Part shown: in pieces, positions 51,226 to 59,804 of the stretch | Layout of the letters: each line of letters starts with the position of its first letter | Numbering within the stretch: the first letter of the stretch is position 1 | Position numbers and translations under genes: made by a program | NCBI RefSeq assembly: GCF_000518265.1 | Contig: NZ_JADG01000003.1 | Span: 62,001 to 126,000, forward strand | DNA length: 64,000 bases | Source of the DNA: Actinomadura oligospora ATCC 43269 | GTDB lineage: Bacteria > Actinomycetota > Actinomycetes > Streptosporangiales > Streptosporangiaceae | Direction: 5' to 3' | The notes under the pieces: model-generated | Database searches by the model: none | The model's input: the letters and a program-made list of their open reading frames with translations, nothing else | What the model was told of the DNA's origin: nothing

Positions 51226-51726
51226 TCAGCCGCGAACGGCGACCGGGCAGGCGACCTCACCGGAAAGCCGCCGAACAGCGGCGAAACCCAAAAGCACGAC
51301 TGAAAGCACCCCGAGCAACGGCTGAAGCGGAGCCCAGACCGTCAGCGCCCCCGAGGACCCGACGAAGACCAGCACCAGCTTGTTACATGTTGGGCAGCCG
51401 ACCGCGAGAAACGACATCGCCCCGCCCAACGGCCCCAGACGTGTCGGACCGGAGCGCCCACCGGCATAGCTGGCGACGACCAGCCCACCGAGCACCGCGG
51501 TGGCCGCCAGGATCGGGTAGTTCCACCACTGCACCGGCACCGACCGTCCGAACACCGGATTGGGCACCACGTCGGTCGGAATCCCCACGACCAACGCGGA
51601 CACGACACCCGCCGCCAGGGCCACCGTCCATCGACGGGCGGTCCACAGCCCGAGCGCCCGCCCGGCGAGCCCCAAGGCGGCCCGTGAGGTGGTGAACGCC
51701 CGTGCGACCGAGCGCAGAAGCATCAT
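51226..51726 (-). CDS. Small membrane protein with CPTC motif
   Basis: A 166-residue membrane protein with about four helices (~28-46, ~66-88, ~100-120, ~128-148). The third loop holds AVGCPTCNKLVLVF, a CxxC pair at the edge of a helix, and a further Cys is near the end (SGEVACPVAV). I know this pattern only from uncharacterised actinobacterial proteins. With DsbA-like and CcdA genes directly downstream, a thiol-relay role in the membrane is a fair inference. Two ATGs in a row (51726, 51723) are possible starts. Confidence 0.72.
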   Translation of the reverse strand: MMLLRSVARAFTTSRAALGLAGRALGLWTARRWTVALAAGVVSALVVGIPTDVVPNPVFGRSVPVQWWNYPILAATAVLGGLVVASYAGGRSGPTRLGPLGGAMSFLAVGCPTCNKLVLVFVGSSGALTVWAPLQPLLGVLSVVLLGFAAVRRLSGEVACPVAVRG

Positions 51727-51778
51727 CGAACAAGAACTCCGTTCTGTCAGACCGGCATGACCGTCGAAAGACGGCCGC

Positions 51779-52330
51779 CTAGATCCGCAGAACGCAGAGA
51801 CGCCCCACATCAGGGGGAGCCGACGGAGCGCACCCGTACGCCTGACCGGCCGATTCCAGGGAGCTGTCGCCCTCAGCGGGCGAGAGGACCGTCGCCACCT
51901 GCATGCTGGACGCGGCGGGCGCGATGGAGGAGTTCTCGGCCACCGCCTGCTTGGTGCAGTGCCCCTGCCCGGCCGCACCGCCCGAGCCGTCCGGCCGCGC
52001 CGACGCGCGCTGGACGGCATCGACGCGAACGGCGTCGTCGAACCGGCAGACCTGCACGTCCGCGCCGACCGACTGCGTGGCCGCGCCGACCGACCGCGCG
52101 GGCGCGTCGCCTGACCGTGCGGGCGCGCCGAACGACCGTGCGTCCGTGTCGATCGATCGTGCGGGTGCGCCGACCGACCGTGCGGACGCGTTCGCGGACG
52201 CGTTGACCGGATTCGTGGCTGCGCTGACGGACGCGATGCTCTTGCCCGCCTGGGTCAGGCATCCCACGACGAGGAGCGAGACGAGCGCGAGCAGCGCGAG
52301 GCGCAGCGAGGACCATGCAGGTTTCGCCAT
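51779..52330 (-). CDS. Putative lipoprotein with ARS/DARS repeats
   Basis: A 183-residue exported protein. The N-terminus has a signal with lipobox (ALLALVSLLVVGC, Cys at ~24). A run of short repeats follows (~45-95: SARSVGAPARSIDTDARSFG, APARSGDAPARSVGA), built from a ~30-base imperfect DNA repeat. The C-terminal ~70 residues hold four cysteines (VCRFDD, GHCTKQ, YGCAPS, LCVL) suited to two disulfides, which fits the thiol-redox genes next door. ATG 52330 has GGAGGGGAG upstream. No family recognised. Confidence 0.65.
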   Translation of the reverse strand: MAKPAWSSLRLALLALVSLLVVGCLTQAGKSIASVSAATNPVNASANASARSVGAPARSIDTDARSFGAPARSGDAPARSVGAATQSVGADVQVCRFDDAVRVDAVQRASARPDGSGGAAGQGHCTKQAVAENSSIAPAASSMQVATVLSPAEGDSSLESAGQAYGCAPSAPPDVGRLCVLRI

Positions 52331-52383
52331 GAACCCGCGCTCCCCTCCTGCCCGCGGTCACGTCAGGGATCACTATAGGCCGC

Positions 52384-53282
52384 TCACCAGTGCCCGACGC
52401 CGCTCGAGCCCGAGGACGGACCGGGAGCTGCGGATCGCGCGTCGGGGACCGCCCGCGATGCGATGAGCAGGACGCCGATGGCCAGGGCGGTGACGACCGC
52501 GAGGACCAGGTGGCGTTTCGGGAGCCTGCTGGTCCTGTGCTTGGCGGCGGCGATGCCCATGCCGACCAGTGCCATGCGGACCAGCACACCGGTGACGGCC
52601 CCGAGCAGATCGGCATGATCCAGCCCGGCAGCGGGCTGACGGCGGTGATCACGATGCCCACGGCCGGGCTGAGGGAGGCCACGACCAGCCACGGAGCCAG
52701 GCGCTGGCGGGCCAGCTGCAGGAACCCGGCCAGCGCCAGGCCGTCGCTCGCGGAGCTCACCATCAGGGCGGCGATGACGACGGCGGACGTGGAGACGGCC
52801 AGCGTGGCGCCCTCGATGACGCGGTGCAGGCTGAGCGCGGCGGCCGTGCCCATGCCCCCGAACGCCGCGGCGGTGGCCGCCTGGCGGAGCCGCCGGTGAC
52901 GTCCCGGAGCGTGGACGCCGCGCGGCGGCCGATGCCCGCCCGGGTCGTCCTCGTGAGTGTGGGCGCAGCCCTTGCGCGTCAGATAGGTGAGGACGGCGAA
53001 GCTGGTGGCGGCGGCCAGGCCGACGCCCCAGATCGGGACGCCGGTGCGTGCGGCCCCCTCCCAGGCGTCGGGAAGCAGGTCGGTGATCGCGACGATCAGC
53101 ATGGTGGCCGAGGCGACGGCGAGCCACATCGCCACGTGCGCCGAGTCGCGGTGCGCCAGCCACGCTCCGGCGAGGGTGGCGGCGCAGACCAGGGCGACGG
53201 CGGCCCAGGTGGCGGGGCCGAGGGGTGCGGGACCGTCCGGCGGCGGTGTCGCGGACAGGACGGCGGCGAGCGTCATGGACAT
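52384..53282 (-). pseudogene. ZIP-family metal transporter with a frameshift
   Basis: From ATG 53282 the frame encodes a ZIP permease: TMLIVAITDLLPDAWEGAAR, a His-rich loop (CAHTHEDDPGGHRPPRG), ALSLHRVIEGATLAVS (the HxxxEG metal motif) and VVASLSPAVGIVITA. At about 52608-52616 one base is lost. The next frame continues the protein (DLLGAVTGVLVRMALVGMGI) and then KRHLVLAVVTALAIGVLLIA to the stop at 52384. All parts of the transporter are present, so this is a recent mutation or a sequencing error. It lies beside a metal sensor and a CDF exporter; if repaired, it would import or handle Zn/Cd-type metals. Confidence 0.78.
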
Positions 53283-53283
53283 G

Positions 53284-53853
53284 CTCGAGTTCCCGTTCGC
53301 TGGTGGGGGCGGACGGCCCGTCGTGGGCGGGCGGTTCAGGACTGCTCGGTGCCGGACCGCTCGTGGGGGCCGGGCCGTGGGCCGGGCTGCTCGGGGAGTT
53401 CGGGCGGAGGGCCTGGTTGGGACAAGGGCGCTGGGGACCGGTGCTCGCGGGGCGACTGACGCGGGACGCGCCGGTGGTCGGCGCCCGTCGCCGCTCGGCG
53501 GTCTGCTGGGCCAGCGCCATGACCCGTTCGAGGGCGGCACGGCGTTCCGCCTCGTCCTTCGCGTCCGGCGAGAGACGTTTGTCGGTGTCCTGCCGCGCGC
53601 GGTCGGCGAGCTGGCGGCAGGTGGCGGCGAGCCGGCTGCCGAGCCGGGCGTTCTCCTCGTACAGGACGGTCAGCGTGGTCTCGACACGTCCGAGGAGGGC
53701 GTCCACCTCGCTGAGGTCGTAACCCTCACGGAAGCGGGTCGTGGAGAACACCGCGGCCCGGACCTCGTCCGGCGTCACCGGCTTGTGGCCGTGCCGGACG
53801 CTCGACTCGAGGCCGCCAAACCCGCCGCCCGTCGCGGCTGACGCCGCGGACAC
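53284..53853 (-). CDS. DivIVA-domain protein, 3' end unclear
   Basis: The sequence KPVTPDEVRAAVFSTTRFRE, then GYDLSEVDALLGRVETTLTV, is the N-terminal DivIVA domain, followed by a short coiled coil (ENARLGSRLAATCRQLADRA) and a Pro/Ala-rich tail. DivIVA-like proteins mark curved membranes and organise tip growth in actinomycetes; short ones occur as accessory scaffolds. The frame has no stop until 52384, running through the ZIP gene, which is probably an artefact of the indel there or of a second one. I end the entry at the ZIP start. The start is uncertain (GTG 53853 or GTG 53778). The gene shares its 5' region with arsR. Confidence 0.6.
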
Positions 53854-53900
53854 CCAGGGGTGGCCTCCCGGCGAGCGGCCCCGCCGGACGCGGGTGACGG

Positions 53901-53955
53901 TTGACAGTGCGCGGGCGAAAGGCACTAATCTCCACATGTGAGCAAGCGTGCAGAT
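53901..53955 (+). promoter_or_regulatory. Leaderless promoter and operator of the ArsR gene
   Basis: TTGACA at 53901-53906 and TAATCT at 53926-53931 (19-base spacer) place the transcription start on or next to the GTG at 53938, giving a leaderless mRNA. An inverted repeat ATCTCCAC (53928-53935) and GTGCAGAT (53948-53955) surrounds this point. Binding of the ArsR dimer would block both polymerase and the ribosome start. Confidence 0.6.
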
Positions 53956-54366
53956 ATAGCTGCGACCCCCCTGGACGGCTGCGACGTCCGGATGGTCGAC
54001 CCCGAACGCGTGGCCGCCGTGCGCGCCGTCATGCCCGGCGGCGAGGTCGTGGCCGACCTCGCCTCGGTCTTCTCGATGCTCGCCGACCCCGGACGCGTGC
54101 GGATCATCACGGCGCTCCTGGAGGGCGGCGAGATGTGCGTCTGCGACCTCGCCGCCGTCTGCGCGAGCAGCGAGTCGGCGGTCTCCCACGCCCTGAGGCT
54201 GCTGCGCGCCGGGCGGGTCGTCACGGTCCGCAGGTCCGGCAGGGTGGCGTACTACCGGCTGGCGGACTCCCACGTCCGCCTGCTGCTCGACCTCGCGCTG
54301 ACCCATTTCGGACACGAGACCTCGTCGGCGGCCCGCGAGGGCCTGCCCGGTCCCGAAGCCCGCTGA
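53938..54366 (+). CDS. ArsR/SmtB-family metal sensor
   Basis: A 142-residue winged-helix metal sensor: VADLASVFSMLADPGRVRII, then ALLEGGEMCVCDLAAVCASS and ESAVSHALRLLRAGRVVTVR. The EMCVCD motif in the alpha3 region is the cysteine site of Cd/Pb/Zn sensors such as CadC (ELCVCD). Cys15 in the N-terminal arm (LDGCDV) could be the arm ligand as in CadC. No ribosome-binding site precedes GTG 53938, matching a leaderless start. The next gene is a His-rich CDF exporter, its expected target. Confidence 0.9.
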   Translation: MSKRADIAATPLDGCDVRMVDPERVAAVRAVMPGGEVVADLASVFSMLADPGRVRIITALLEGGEMCVCDLAAVCASSESAVSHALRLLRAGRVVTVRRSGRVAYYRLADSHVRLLLDLALTHFGHETSSAAREGLPGPEAR

Positions 54367-54398
54367 CCCGGGCCCGACCCCCTCTATTGGAGTCCCCC

Positions 54399-55496
54399 AT
54401 GGAGAATCCGGCTGGACGCACGCGGGAAGCGGCGGCCACGGTGACCGACGACGATCACGGCCACGACGAACGCGAGCCCGACTATGACGGGCACGACCAC
54501 GACGGGCACGACCATGAGGGCGACGGGCACGGTCACGGGCATGGCCATGGTCACGGGCACGGAGTGTCGGCGGACGCCGACCGCCGCTACCTGACCGGCG
54601 CGCTGGTCCTGATCGCCGGGTTCATGGTCGGCGAGGTCGTGGTCGGCCTGCTGGCGCAGTCGCTGGCGCTGGTCTCCGACGCCGCGCACATGCTGACCGA
54701 CGCCGCGTCGATCGTGCTGGCGCTGGTGGCGATGCGGCTGTCGGCGCGTCCTCCGCAGGGCGGCTTCACCTACGGGCTGAAGCGGGCGGAGATCATGTCC
54801 GCCCTGATCAACGGCATCAGCCTGCTGCTCCTGGCCGCGTTCTTCGTGTACGAGGGCATCGACCGCCTGATCGATCCGCCGGAGGTCGAGGGCGGCCTGG
54901 TGGTGGCCACGGGCCTGGCCGGGATCGTGGTCAACGTCCTGGCGACCTGGCTGATCAGCAAGGCGAACCGGTCGAGCCTGAACGTCGAGGGCGCCTACCA
55001 GCACATCCTGAACGACCTCTTCGCGTTCATCGCGACCACCATCGCCGGCACGGTCGTCCTGTTCACCGGCTTCGCCCGGGCCGACGCGATCGCCGCGCTC
55101 ATCGTGGCCGTGCTCATGCTCAAGGCCGGGTACGAGCTGGTCCGCGGCGCGGGCCGGGTGTTCCTGGAAGCCGCCCCCGACGGCCTGAGCCCGGCCGAGG
55201 TCGGAGCCTCCATGGCGGCGTCCCCGAGCGTGGTCGAGGTGCACGACCTGCACGTCTGGGAGGTCACCTCGGGGTACCCGGCCCTGTCGGCGCACATCCT
55301 GGTCGAGGTGGGCGGCGACTGCCACGCCGTCCGCCGCGCGATCGAGGCGATGCTGAAGGCGGAGTACGGGATCGACCACACCACCCTCCAGGTCGACCAC
55401 ACCGGGTCCGAGGTCGTTCCGGCGGGCTCGTCCGCCGCGGCCGACGACCACTGCGCCGACCCTCACGGCCCCGTCCACCGCTCCCCGAACCACTGA
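54399..55496 (+). CDS. Cation diffusion facilitator (CzcD/ZitB-like), His-rich
   Basis: A 365-residue CDF exporter. The cytoplasmic N-terminus is extremely rich in His/Asp (GHDHDGHDHEGDGHGHGHGH), a metal-binding arm. Six helices follow with the HxxxD site pair LVSDAAHMLTDAAS in helix 2 and NVEGAYQHILNDLFAFI in helix 5. The C-terminal domain (~270-345: VVEVHDLHVWEVTSGYPALS) is the metal-sensing dimerisation part. It exports Zn, Co or Cd by proton antiport. ATG 54399 lies 32 bases after arsR, so the two form one metal-resistance operon. Confidence 0.93.
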   Translation: MENPAGRTREAAATVTDDDHGHDEREPDYDGHDHDGHDHEGDGHGHGHGHGHGHGVSADADRRYLTGALVLIAGFMVGEVVVGLLAQSLALVSDAAHMLTDAASIVLALVAMRLSARPPQGGFTYGLKRAEIMSALINGISLLLLAAFFVYEGIDRLIDPPEVEGGLVVATGLAGIVVNVLATWLISKANRSSLNVEGAYQHILNDLFAFIATTIAGTVVLFTGFARADAIAALIVAVLMLKAGYELVRGAGRVFLEAAPDGLSPAEVGASMAASPSVVEVHDLHVWEVTSGYPALSAHILVEVGGDCHAVRRAIEAMLKAEYGIDHTTLQVDHTGSEVVPAGSSAAADDHCADPHGPVHRSPNH

Positions 55497-55809
55497 CCGA
55501 TCCCCGCCACCGCGCTCGCCCCCGAACCGGACGCGCCGACCCGGTTCGGGTGGGCGCCGGCCGACCTCGTCGCCGCCGACGGCATCGGTCGCGGGTCCGC
55601 GCGCAATTACCGTTCGTCACTTTGTGGGAACCGCCGCCAACTCGCTGGTCAGGGCCAATATCACGGCCGGACGGCAACTGTCGAGATGAACGGATGCCGT
55701 CCCCTGGCAGTCGGGCGATTGACGCCCATTGAGCCAAGGTGATCTTCGCGATACGGTCAATCCGCAGTAAGGCCGCCACGGGCCGTTCGGTGCATGCAGG
55801 AGGGCCACG
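55497..55809. other. Intergenic region, 313 bp
   Basis: No gene recognised between the CDF exporter and the FAD protein gene. The right half (55600-55790) is less GC-rich than the flanks and should contain the promoter of the FAD-protein/PEP-enzyme pair. I see no convincing hairpin or operator. Confidence 0.5.
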
Positions 55810-57663
55810 ATGGGCTTCGCGGGACCGCGCAAGACGGTCGTCATCGTCGGTGCGGGCCTCGGCGGCACCGCCACCGCCATTCGCCTGATGCAGTTCGCCA
55901 GGGAACCGTTGCAGATCGTGGTGGTCGAGAGGCGGCCCGAATACCGGAACGCCGGTATCGCCTATCACCCGTCCGGCAACGACTGGCACCACGTCTTCAA
56001 TATCCAGGTGGGCCGCATGTCGATGTTCCGCGAGGACGTCGACGACTTTCTGTCGTGGATCGACCACGAGGCCGACCGGACGGACTGGCCCCCGGAATGG
56101 CGCGGCTTCACCTTCTTCGAGACCGGACCGGCTCCCCGCCGGATCTACGCCGACTACCTCACCGCCCGGCTCGCCGCCGCCGTCGGCGAGGCGTCGATCG
56201 GGGTGACGCTGCGCGAGATCGACGGCGAGGTGGTCGACCTCGAGGTCGCCGCCGACCACGTGGACGTCGTCCTGGAGGAACGTTCCCGGGACCGCTCCGG
56301 AACCGGATCCCCCAGGACGACCCTCAGGGCCGACCACGTCGTCCTGGCGACCGGCCTGGAGGAGCGGGACCTTCCGTTCGCGACCGACGTGGGGGACCAT
56401 CCGGCGTTCGTCCGGCACCCCTACTCGCAGGACGGGATCGAACGCATCCTCGGCGTCCCGAAGGACGCCGAGGTCGCCATCGTCGGCACGCTGCTCAGCG
56501 CGTACGACTCGGCGTCGATGCTCCTGCGGCGCGGCCACACCGGGACGATCCACATGATCTCGCGGTCGGGCCTGACGCTCCGCGCCTACCCCTCGGACCA
56601 CCGCCACCGCGTCCTCACCCTGCCCGAGCCACGACTGGGAGCCGACGACTACGAGGGCCGCGACCGCCTCGTCCGGCTCCTCATGGACGAATGGCAGCGG
56701 CTGTGCGCGATGGTCGCGCGCGAGTACCCCGGCGTCGATCCCGCGGTGGTGACCGAGCATGTCGCCAAGTCGTGGGAGTCGCACCTACCGCGCGTCCTGG
56801 AGCGCGTGCCGTCGTCCGACCTCCGCGCCCTGCTCGACGAGCACGGAAGCCTGCTGGCCACCCTGCGCGTCGGCGCCGTTCCCTACATCACCGAGGTCGT
56901 CGGGCCCGCGCTGGCCGATGGTGGACAGGTCGTCCTCACCACCGGGAGGGTCGAGGCGGTCACGGGCACCGGGACCGCCAGGCTGAGGGTGTCGGTGGCG
57001 GGCCGGGGGCCGGTGCGGACGATCGACGCGGACCTGGTGATCTCGAACTTCGGACGCGAGACCGATTACGAGCGCGTCGGCTCACCGCTCTGGACGAGCC
57101 TGAAGCGCCAGCGCCTCGCCACGCCGCACCGGCGCACCGGACGCGGTGTCGAGGTGGACGAGCGCGGCGTCCTGCTGCGGCCGGACGGCACCCGCTCCGG
57201 CCCGATCTCCGTGGTCGGCGCCCCCCGTGAAGGGGACGAGATCGTGCGACACGGCCGGCTGGGCGCGTTCGCCTTCAACCTCGCCGCCATCAAGAACCAT
57301 TCCGTGGGCATCGCCGCGACGGTGCTGCACCGGCTCGAAGACCGTTTCGAGGAGCCCCCGGAAGCCCTGGCGGACCTGGACGACCCGAAGGCGAGTGAGG
57401 AGTTCGAACGCGCGGTCCAGCTGGACGTGCACCGGATGGCCGCTCGCAGGCGGCGCGACCGGGACGTCCTGGCGGTCCGGCTCGAGGAGCGCCTGGGCGC
57501 CCTTCACCGCATTCTGACCGTCGACAACGACATCGCCGTGTCGGAACGCGCACTGCGAATCGCCGTCAACACGGCCGCCATGACGAGACTCAACGACCTG
57601 TCGGTGACACCCCGGGACCTTCGGGCCATGCTCCACCTCGACGAATCCCCGGAGTCCCCCTGA
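55810..57663 (+). CDS. FAD/NAD(P)-binding protein (HI0933/NAD_binding_9 type)
   Basis: A 617-residue flavoprotein. N-terminal loop VVIVGAGLGGTATAIRLMQF (GxGxxG) and VVVERRPEYRNAGIAY are followed by FNIQVGRMSMFREDVDDFLS, and LRADHVVLATGLEERDLPF occurs mid-domain. A late DADLVISNFGRETDYERVGS closes the fold. This fits the FAD/NAD(P)-binding proteins (NAD_binding_9) that often stand in secondary metabolism. The ATG has AGGAGGG 7 bases upstream. A reduced PEP-utilizing enzyme follows 119 bases downstream on the same strand, so the two may form a pathway together. Confidence 0.8.
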   Translation: MGFAGPRKTVVIVGAGLGGTATAIRLMQFAREPLQIVVVERRPEYRNAGIAYHPSGNDWHHVFNIQVGRMSMFREDVDDFLSWIDHEADRTDWPPEWRGFTFFETGPAPRRIYADYLTARLAAAVGEASIGVTLREIDGEVVDLEVAADHVDVVLEERSRDRSGTGSPRTTLRADHVVLATGLEERDLPFATDVGDHPAFVRHPYSQDGIERILGVPKDAEVAIVGTLLSAYDSASMLLRRGHTGTIHMISRSGLTLRAYPSDHRHRVLTLPEPRLGADDYEGRDRLVRLLMDEWQRLCAMVAREYPGVDPAVVTEHVAKSWESHLPRVLERVPSSDLRALLDEHGSLLATLRVGAVPYITEVVGPALADGGQVVLTTGRVEAVTGTGTARLRVSVAGRGPVRTIDADLVISNFGRETDYERVGSPLWTSLKRQRLATPHRRTGRGVEVDERGVLLRPDGTRSGPISVVGAPREGDEIVRHGRLGAFAFNLAAIKNHSVGIAATVLHRLEDRFEEPPEALADLDDPKASEEFERAVQLDVHRMAARRRRDRDVLAVRLEERLGALHRILTVDNDIAVSERALRIAVNTAAMTRLNDLSVTPRDLRAMLHLDESPESP

Positions 57664-57782
57664 ACCTCCCGGTCTCCCGCCGAGCCTCCGGGTCACGGTG
57701 AACGCCCGGAGTCGCGCTGAACACGGTTCGTCCGGCATTCGAGAAGATGCGTCGCCGTTCCGGGGGATGCCAGCCTCTAACC

Positions 57783-59006
57783 ATGTCCGCGAACCCTCGC
57801 GAAATTCCAGGGGTAATGCTCGTCGGTTCACACCAGCGCGCCGTCCGTGGCCTCTGCAATCGCACAGGGAACCCGGGCGACGGCGCCATTCTGGTGGTCG
57901 ACACGCTCACCCCCGAACGCTACGAGGCCATCGTTTCCAGCTCCGCCGTCATCTGCGCCAAAGGTGGCAGGACCGGCCACATGCAGTCCCTCTGCCGGTC
58001 GCGCGGAATCCCCGTACTCCGGGTCGACCCGTCCGAGCTGGACGCGCTCGTCGGCGAGATCACCCTGCTGCCCGACCGCGCGGCGGTCGTCCTCGGCGGC
58101 GTCGAACCCGCGCCGGGACCGGCCGAGGACCGGACGGCGTCCTTCGACGACATCGAGTCGATCTGCGTGGTCATCGCCGACGCCACCGACATCCGCTCGA
58201 CCAACGCCCTCGCGCCGCGCGTCCACCGCGCGAACTCCTGGTTCATCCGCGAGGAGTTCCTCTGCTTCGCCGCCGGCCTGAGCCCGATCGACGCGCTCCG
58301 GGCGGGCCCCCGCGAGGCCGAGAGCTACGGCGCGAGGGTGGCCGAGGAACTGAGCTCGATGGCGGCCGAGCTCCTGCCCGGCCAGCGCCTGATCATGCGG
58401 CTGCTCGACCTCCGCTCGGACGACGCCGCCAAGATCACCACCCGTGTCCCGGTGGACGCCGAGCCCAACCCCGAGATGGGCCGCCACGGCGCGCGATGGC
58501 TGCTCCGCGAACCCCACTACCCGCTCGCCTTCCGGACGCTGCGCACGCACCTTCGCAAGCACCTGGGCGAGGACGCCGACCGGGTGAGCTTCGCCGTTCC
58601 GTTCATCAACGACCCGGACGAGTTCGTGCGGCTACGACGCCACCTCGACCTGGGAGGCGACACACCCCTCGGCGTCTTCGTCGAGACCCCGGCCGCCGTC
58701 CACTCGGCCCCGGCCTTCTGCGCCGCCGGAGCCAGCGAGCTGTTCGTCGGCACCAAGGACCTGATCCAGTTCTACCTGGCCGCCGACCGGGGCAACCACC
58801 TGGTCTCGTCGGTCTACCAGACCCGGCATCCGGCGGTCCTGGCCGCGCTGCGCCAGACCGTCGAGTCCGGCCACGCCGCCGGTGTCCCGGTGCACGTGTT
58901 CGCCCTGGGCGCCGACCTGGACCACTATCTGCGGCACCTCCCGACCCGCACCCTCATGATGTGCACCGCCGAACTCCAACAACTCGCCACCAGAACAGCC
59001 GCCTAG
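57783..59006 (+). CDS. Reduced PEP-utilizing enzyme (PTS EI/PpsA-like) without the catalytic Cys motif
   Basis: A 407-residue protein of two parts. Residues ~10-105 form the swivelling phosphohistidine domain of PEP enzymes, with GGRTGH (family GGxTSH) containing His66 and GIPVLRV after it. Residues ~120-400 form the PEP/pyruvate barrel: FIREEFLCFAAG, LIMRLLDLRSDDAAKI, NPEMGRHGARWLL, FAVPFINDPDEF, LGVFVETPAAVH and ELFVGTKDLIQFYLAADRGN. The end, where EI and PPDK carry CGE..G with the proton-donating Cys, reads HVFALGADLDHYL. The N-terminal phospho-acceptor domain is also absent. It may run only part of the reaction or act on another enol-phosphate. Confidence 0.8.
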   Translation: MSANPREIPGVMLVGSHQRAVRGLCNRTGNPGDGAILVVDTLTPERYEAIVSSSAVICAKGGRTGHMQSLCRSRGIPVLRVDPSELDALVGEITLLPDRAAVVLGGVEPAPGPAEDRTASFDDIESICVVIADATDIRSTNALAPRVHRANSWFIREEFLCFAAGLSPIDALRAGPREAESYGARVAEELSSMAAELLPGQRLIMRLLDLRSDDAAKITTRVPVDAEPNPEMGRHGARWLLREPHYPLAFRTLRTHLRKHLGEDADRVSFAVPFINDPDEFVRLRRHLDLGGDTPLGVFVETPAAVHSAPAFCAAGASELFVGTKDLIQFYLAADRGNHLVSSVYQTRHPAVLAALRQTVESGHAAGVPVHVFALGADLDHYLRHLPTRTLMMCTAELQQLATRTAA

Positions 59007-59027
59007 CCGAAGCCCCCCGTCCGCGCG

Positions 59028-59681
59028 TTACCAGCCGCGTTCCCACCAGGTGGGGATGGAGGGGCGCTCCCTGCCGAGGGTGGTGTCCTTGCCGTGGCCC
59101 GGGTAGACCCAGGTCTCGTCGGGGAGGCGGTCGAAGACGCGCTCGGTGACGTCGGTCATGAGCTGCCGGAAGCGGGTGGGGTCGCCCCAGGTGTTGCCCA
59201 CGCCCCCGGGGAAGAGGCTGTCGCCGGTGAACAGGTGGGGACGGTCGGCGCCGGTGTGGAGCAGGGCGATGGAACCGGGCGTGTGGCCGCGCAGGTGGAT
59301 GACCTCGAGGGTCGCCTCTCCCACCTGGATGCGGTCGCCGTCGTGGACGGGCTCGGTGACCGGGACCGGGAGCGGGTCGGCGTCGAAGGGGTGGGCGGTG
59401 ACCGGAGCGCCGGTGGCCTCGACGACGTCCTTCAGCGCGACCCAGTGGTCCTGGTGGCGGTGCGTGGTGACGATGCGGCTCAGCGGGCCGTCGCCGAGGA
59501 TCCGCAGGAGGCGGGACGGCTCGTTGGCGGCGTCGACGAGCAGTTGGTCGCCGGTGGCGGCGCAGCGCAGGACGTAGGCGTTGTTGTCGTACGGGCCGAC
59601 CGCGACCTTGGTGATGGTGAGACCGGGCAGGTCGCGGGTGTCCGGTGGTCCGCCGACCTCGACGTTGCCGGTGTAGGCCAT
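59028..59681 (-). CDS. Glyoxalase II-like metallo-hydrolase
   Basis: A 217-residue metallo-beta-lactamase-fold protein: VAVGPYDNNAYVLRC at the start, the metal motif TTHRHQDHWVAL (HxHxDH), LRGHTPGSIALLH and HLFTGDSLFPGGVG, ending WVYPGHGKDTTLGRERP. This matches the glyoxalase II/YcbL type that cleaves thioesters such as lactoyl-thiols; the full-length GloB C-terminal helix domain is missing, as is common in actinobacteria. ATG 59681 has CGGAG 6 bases upstream. It is convergent with the PEP-enzyme gene and divergent from the large regulator. Confidence 0.9.
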   Translation of the reverse strand: MAYTGNVEVGGPPDTRDLPGLTITKVAVGPYDNNAYVLRCAATGDQLLVDAANEPSRLLRILGDGPLSRIVTTHRHQDHWVALKDVVEATGAPVTAHPFDADPLPVPVTEPVHDGDRIQVGEATLEVIHLRGHTPGSIALLHTGADRPHLFTGDSLFPGGVGNTWGDPTRFRQLMTDVTERVFDRLPDETWVYPGHGKDTTLGRERPSIPTWWERGW

Positions 59682-59804
59682 GGCTTCTCCGATCCTGGGT
59701 TCGTCTCGCATCTTCCCCTATCGCGCCTGCACGAGTGGAATGAGTCCGCGGACTCATCGGAGTCGTGTCGTGTGAGGCGGAATGGACCGGCGAAGGGACG
59801 CACG

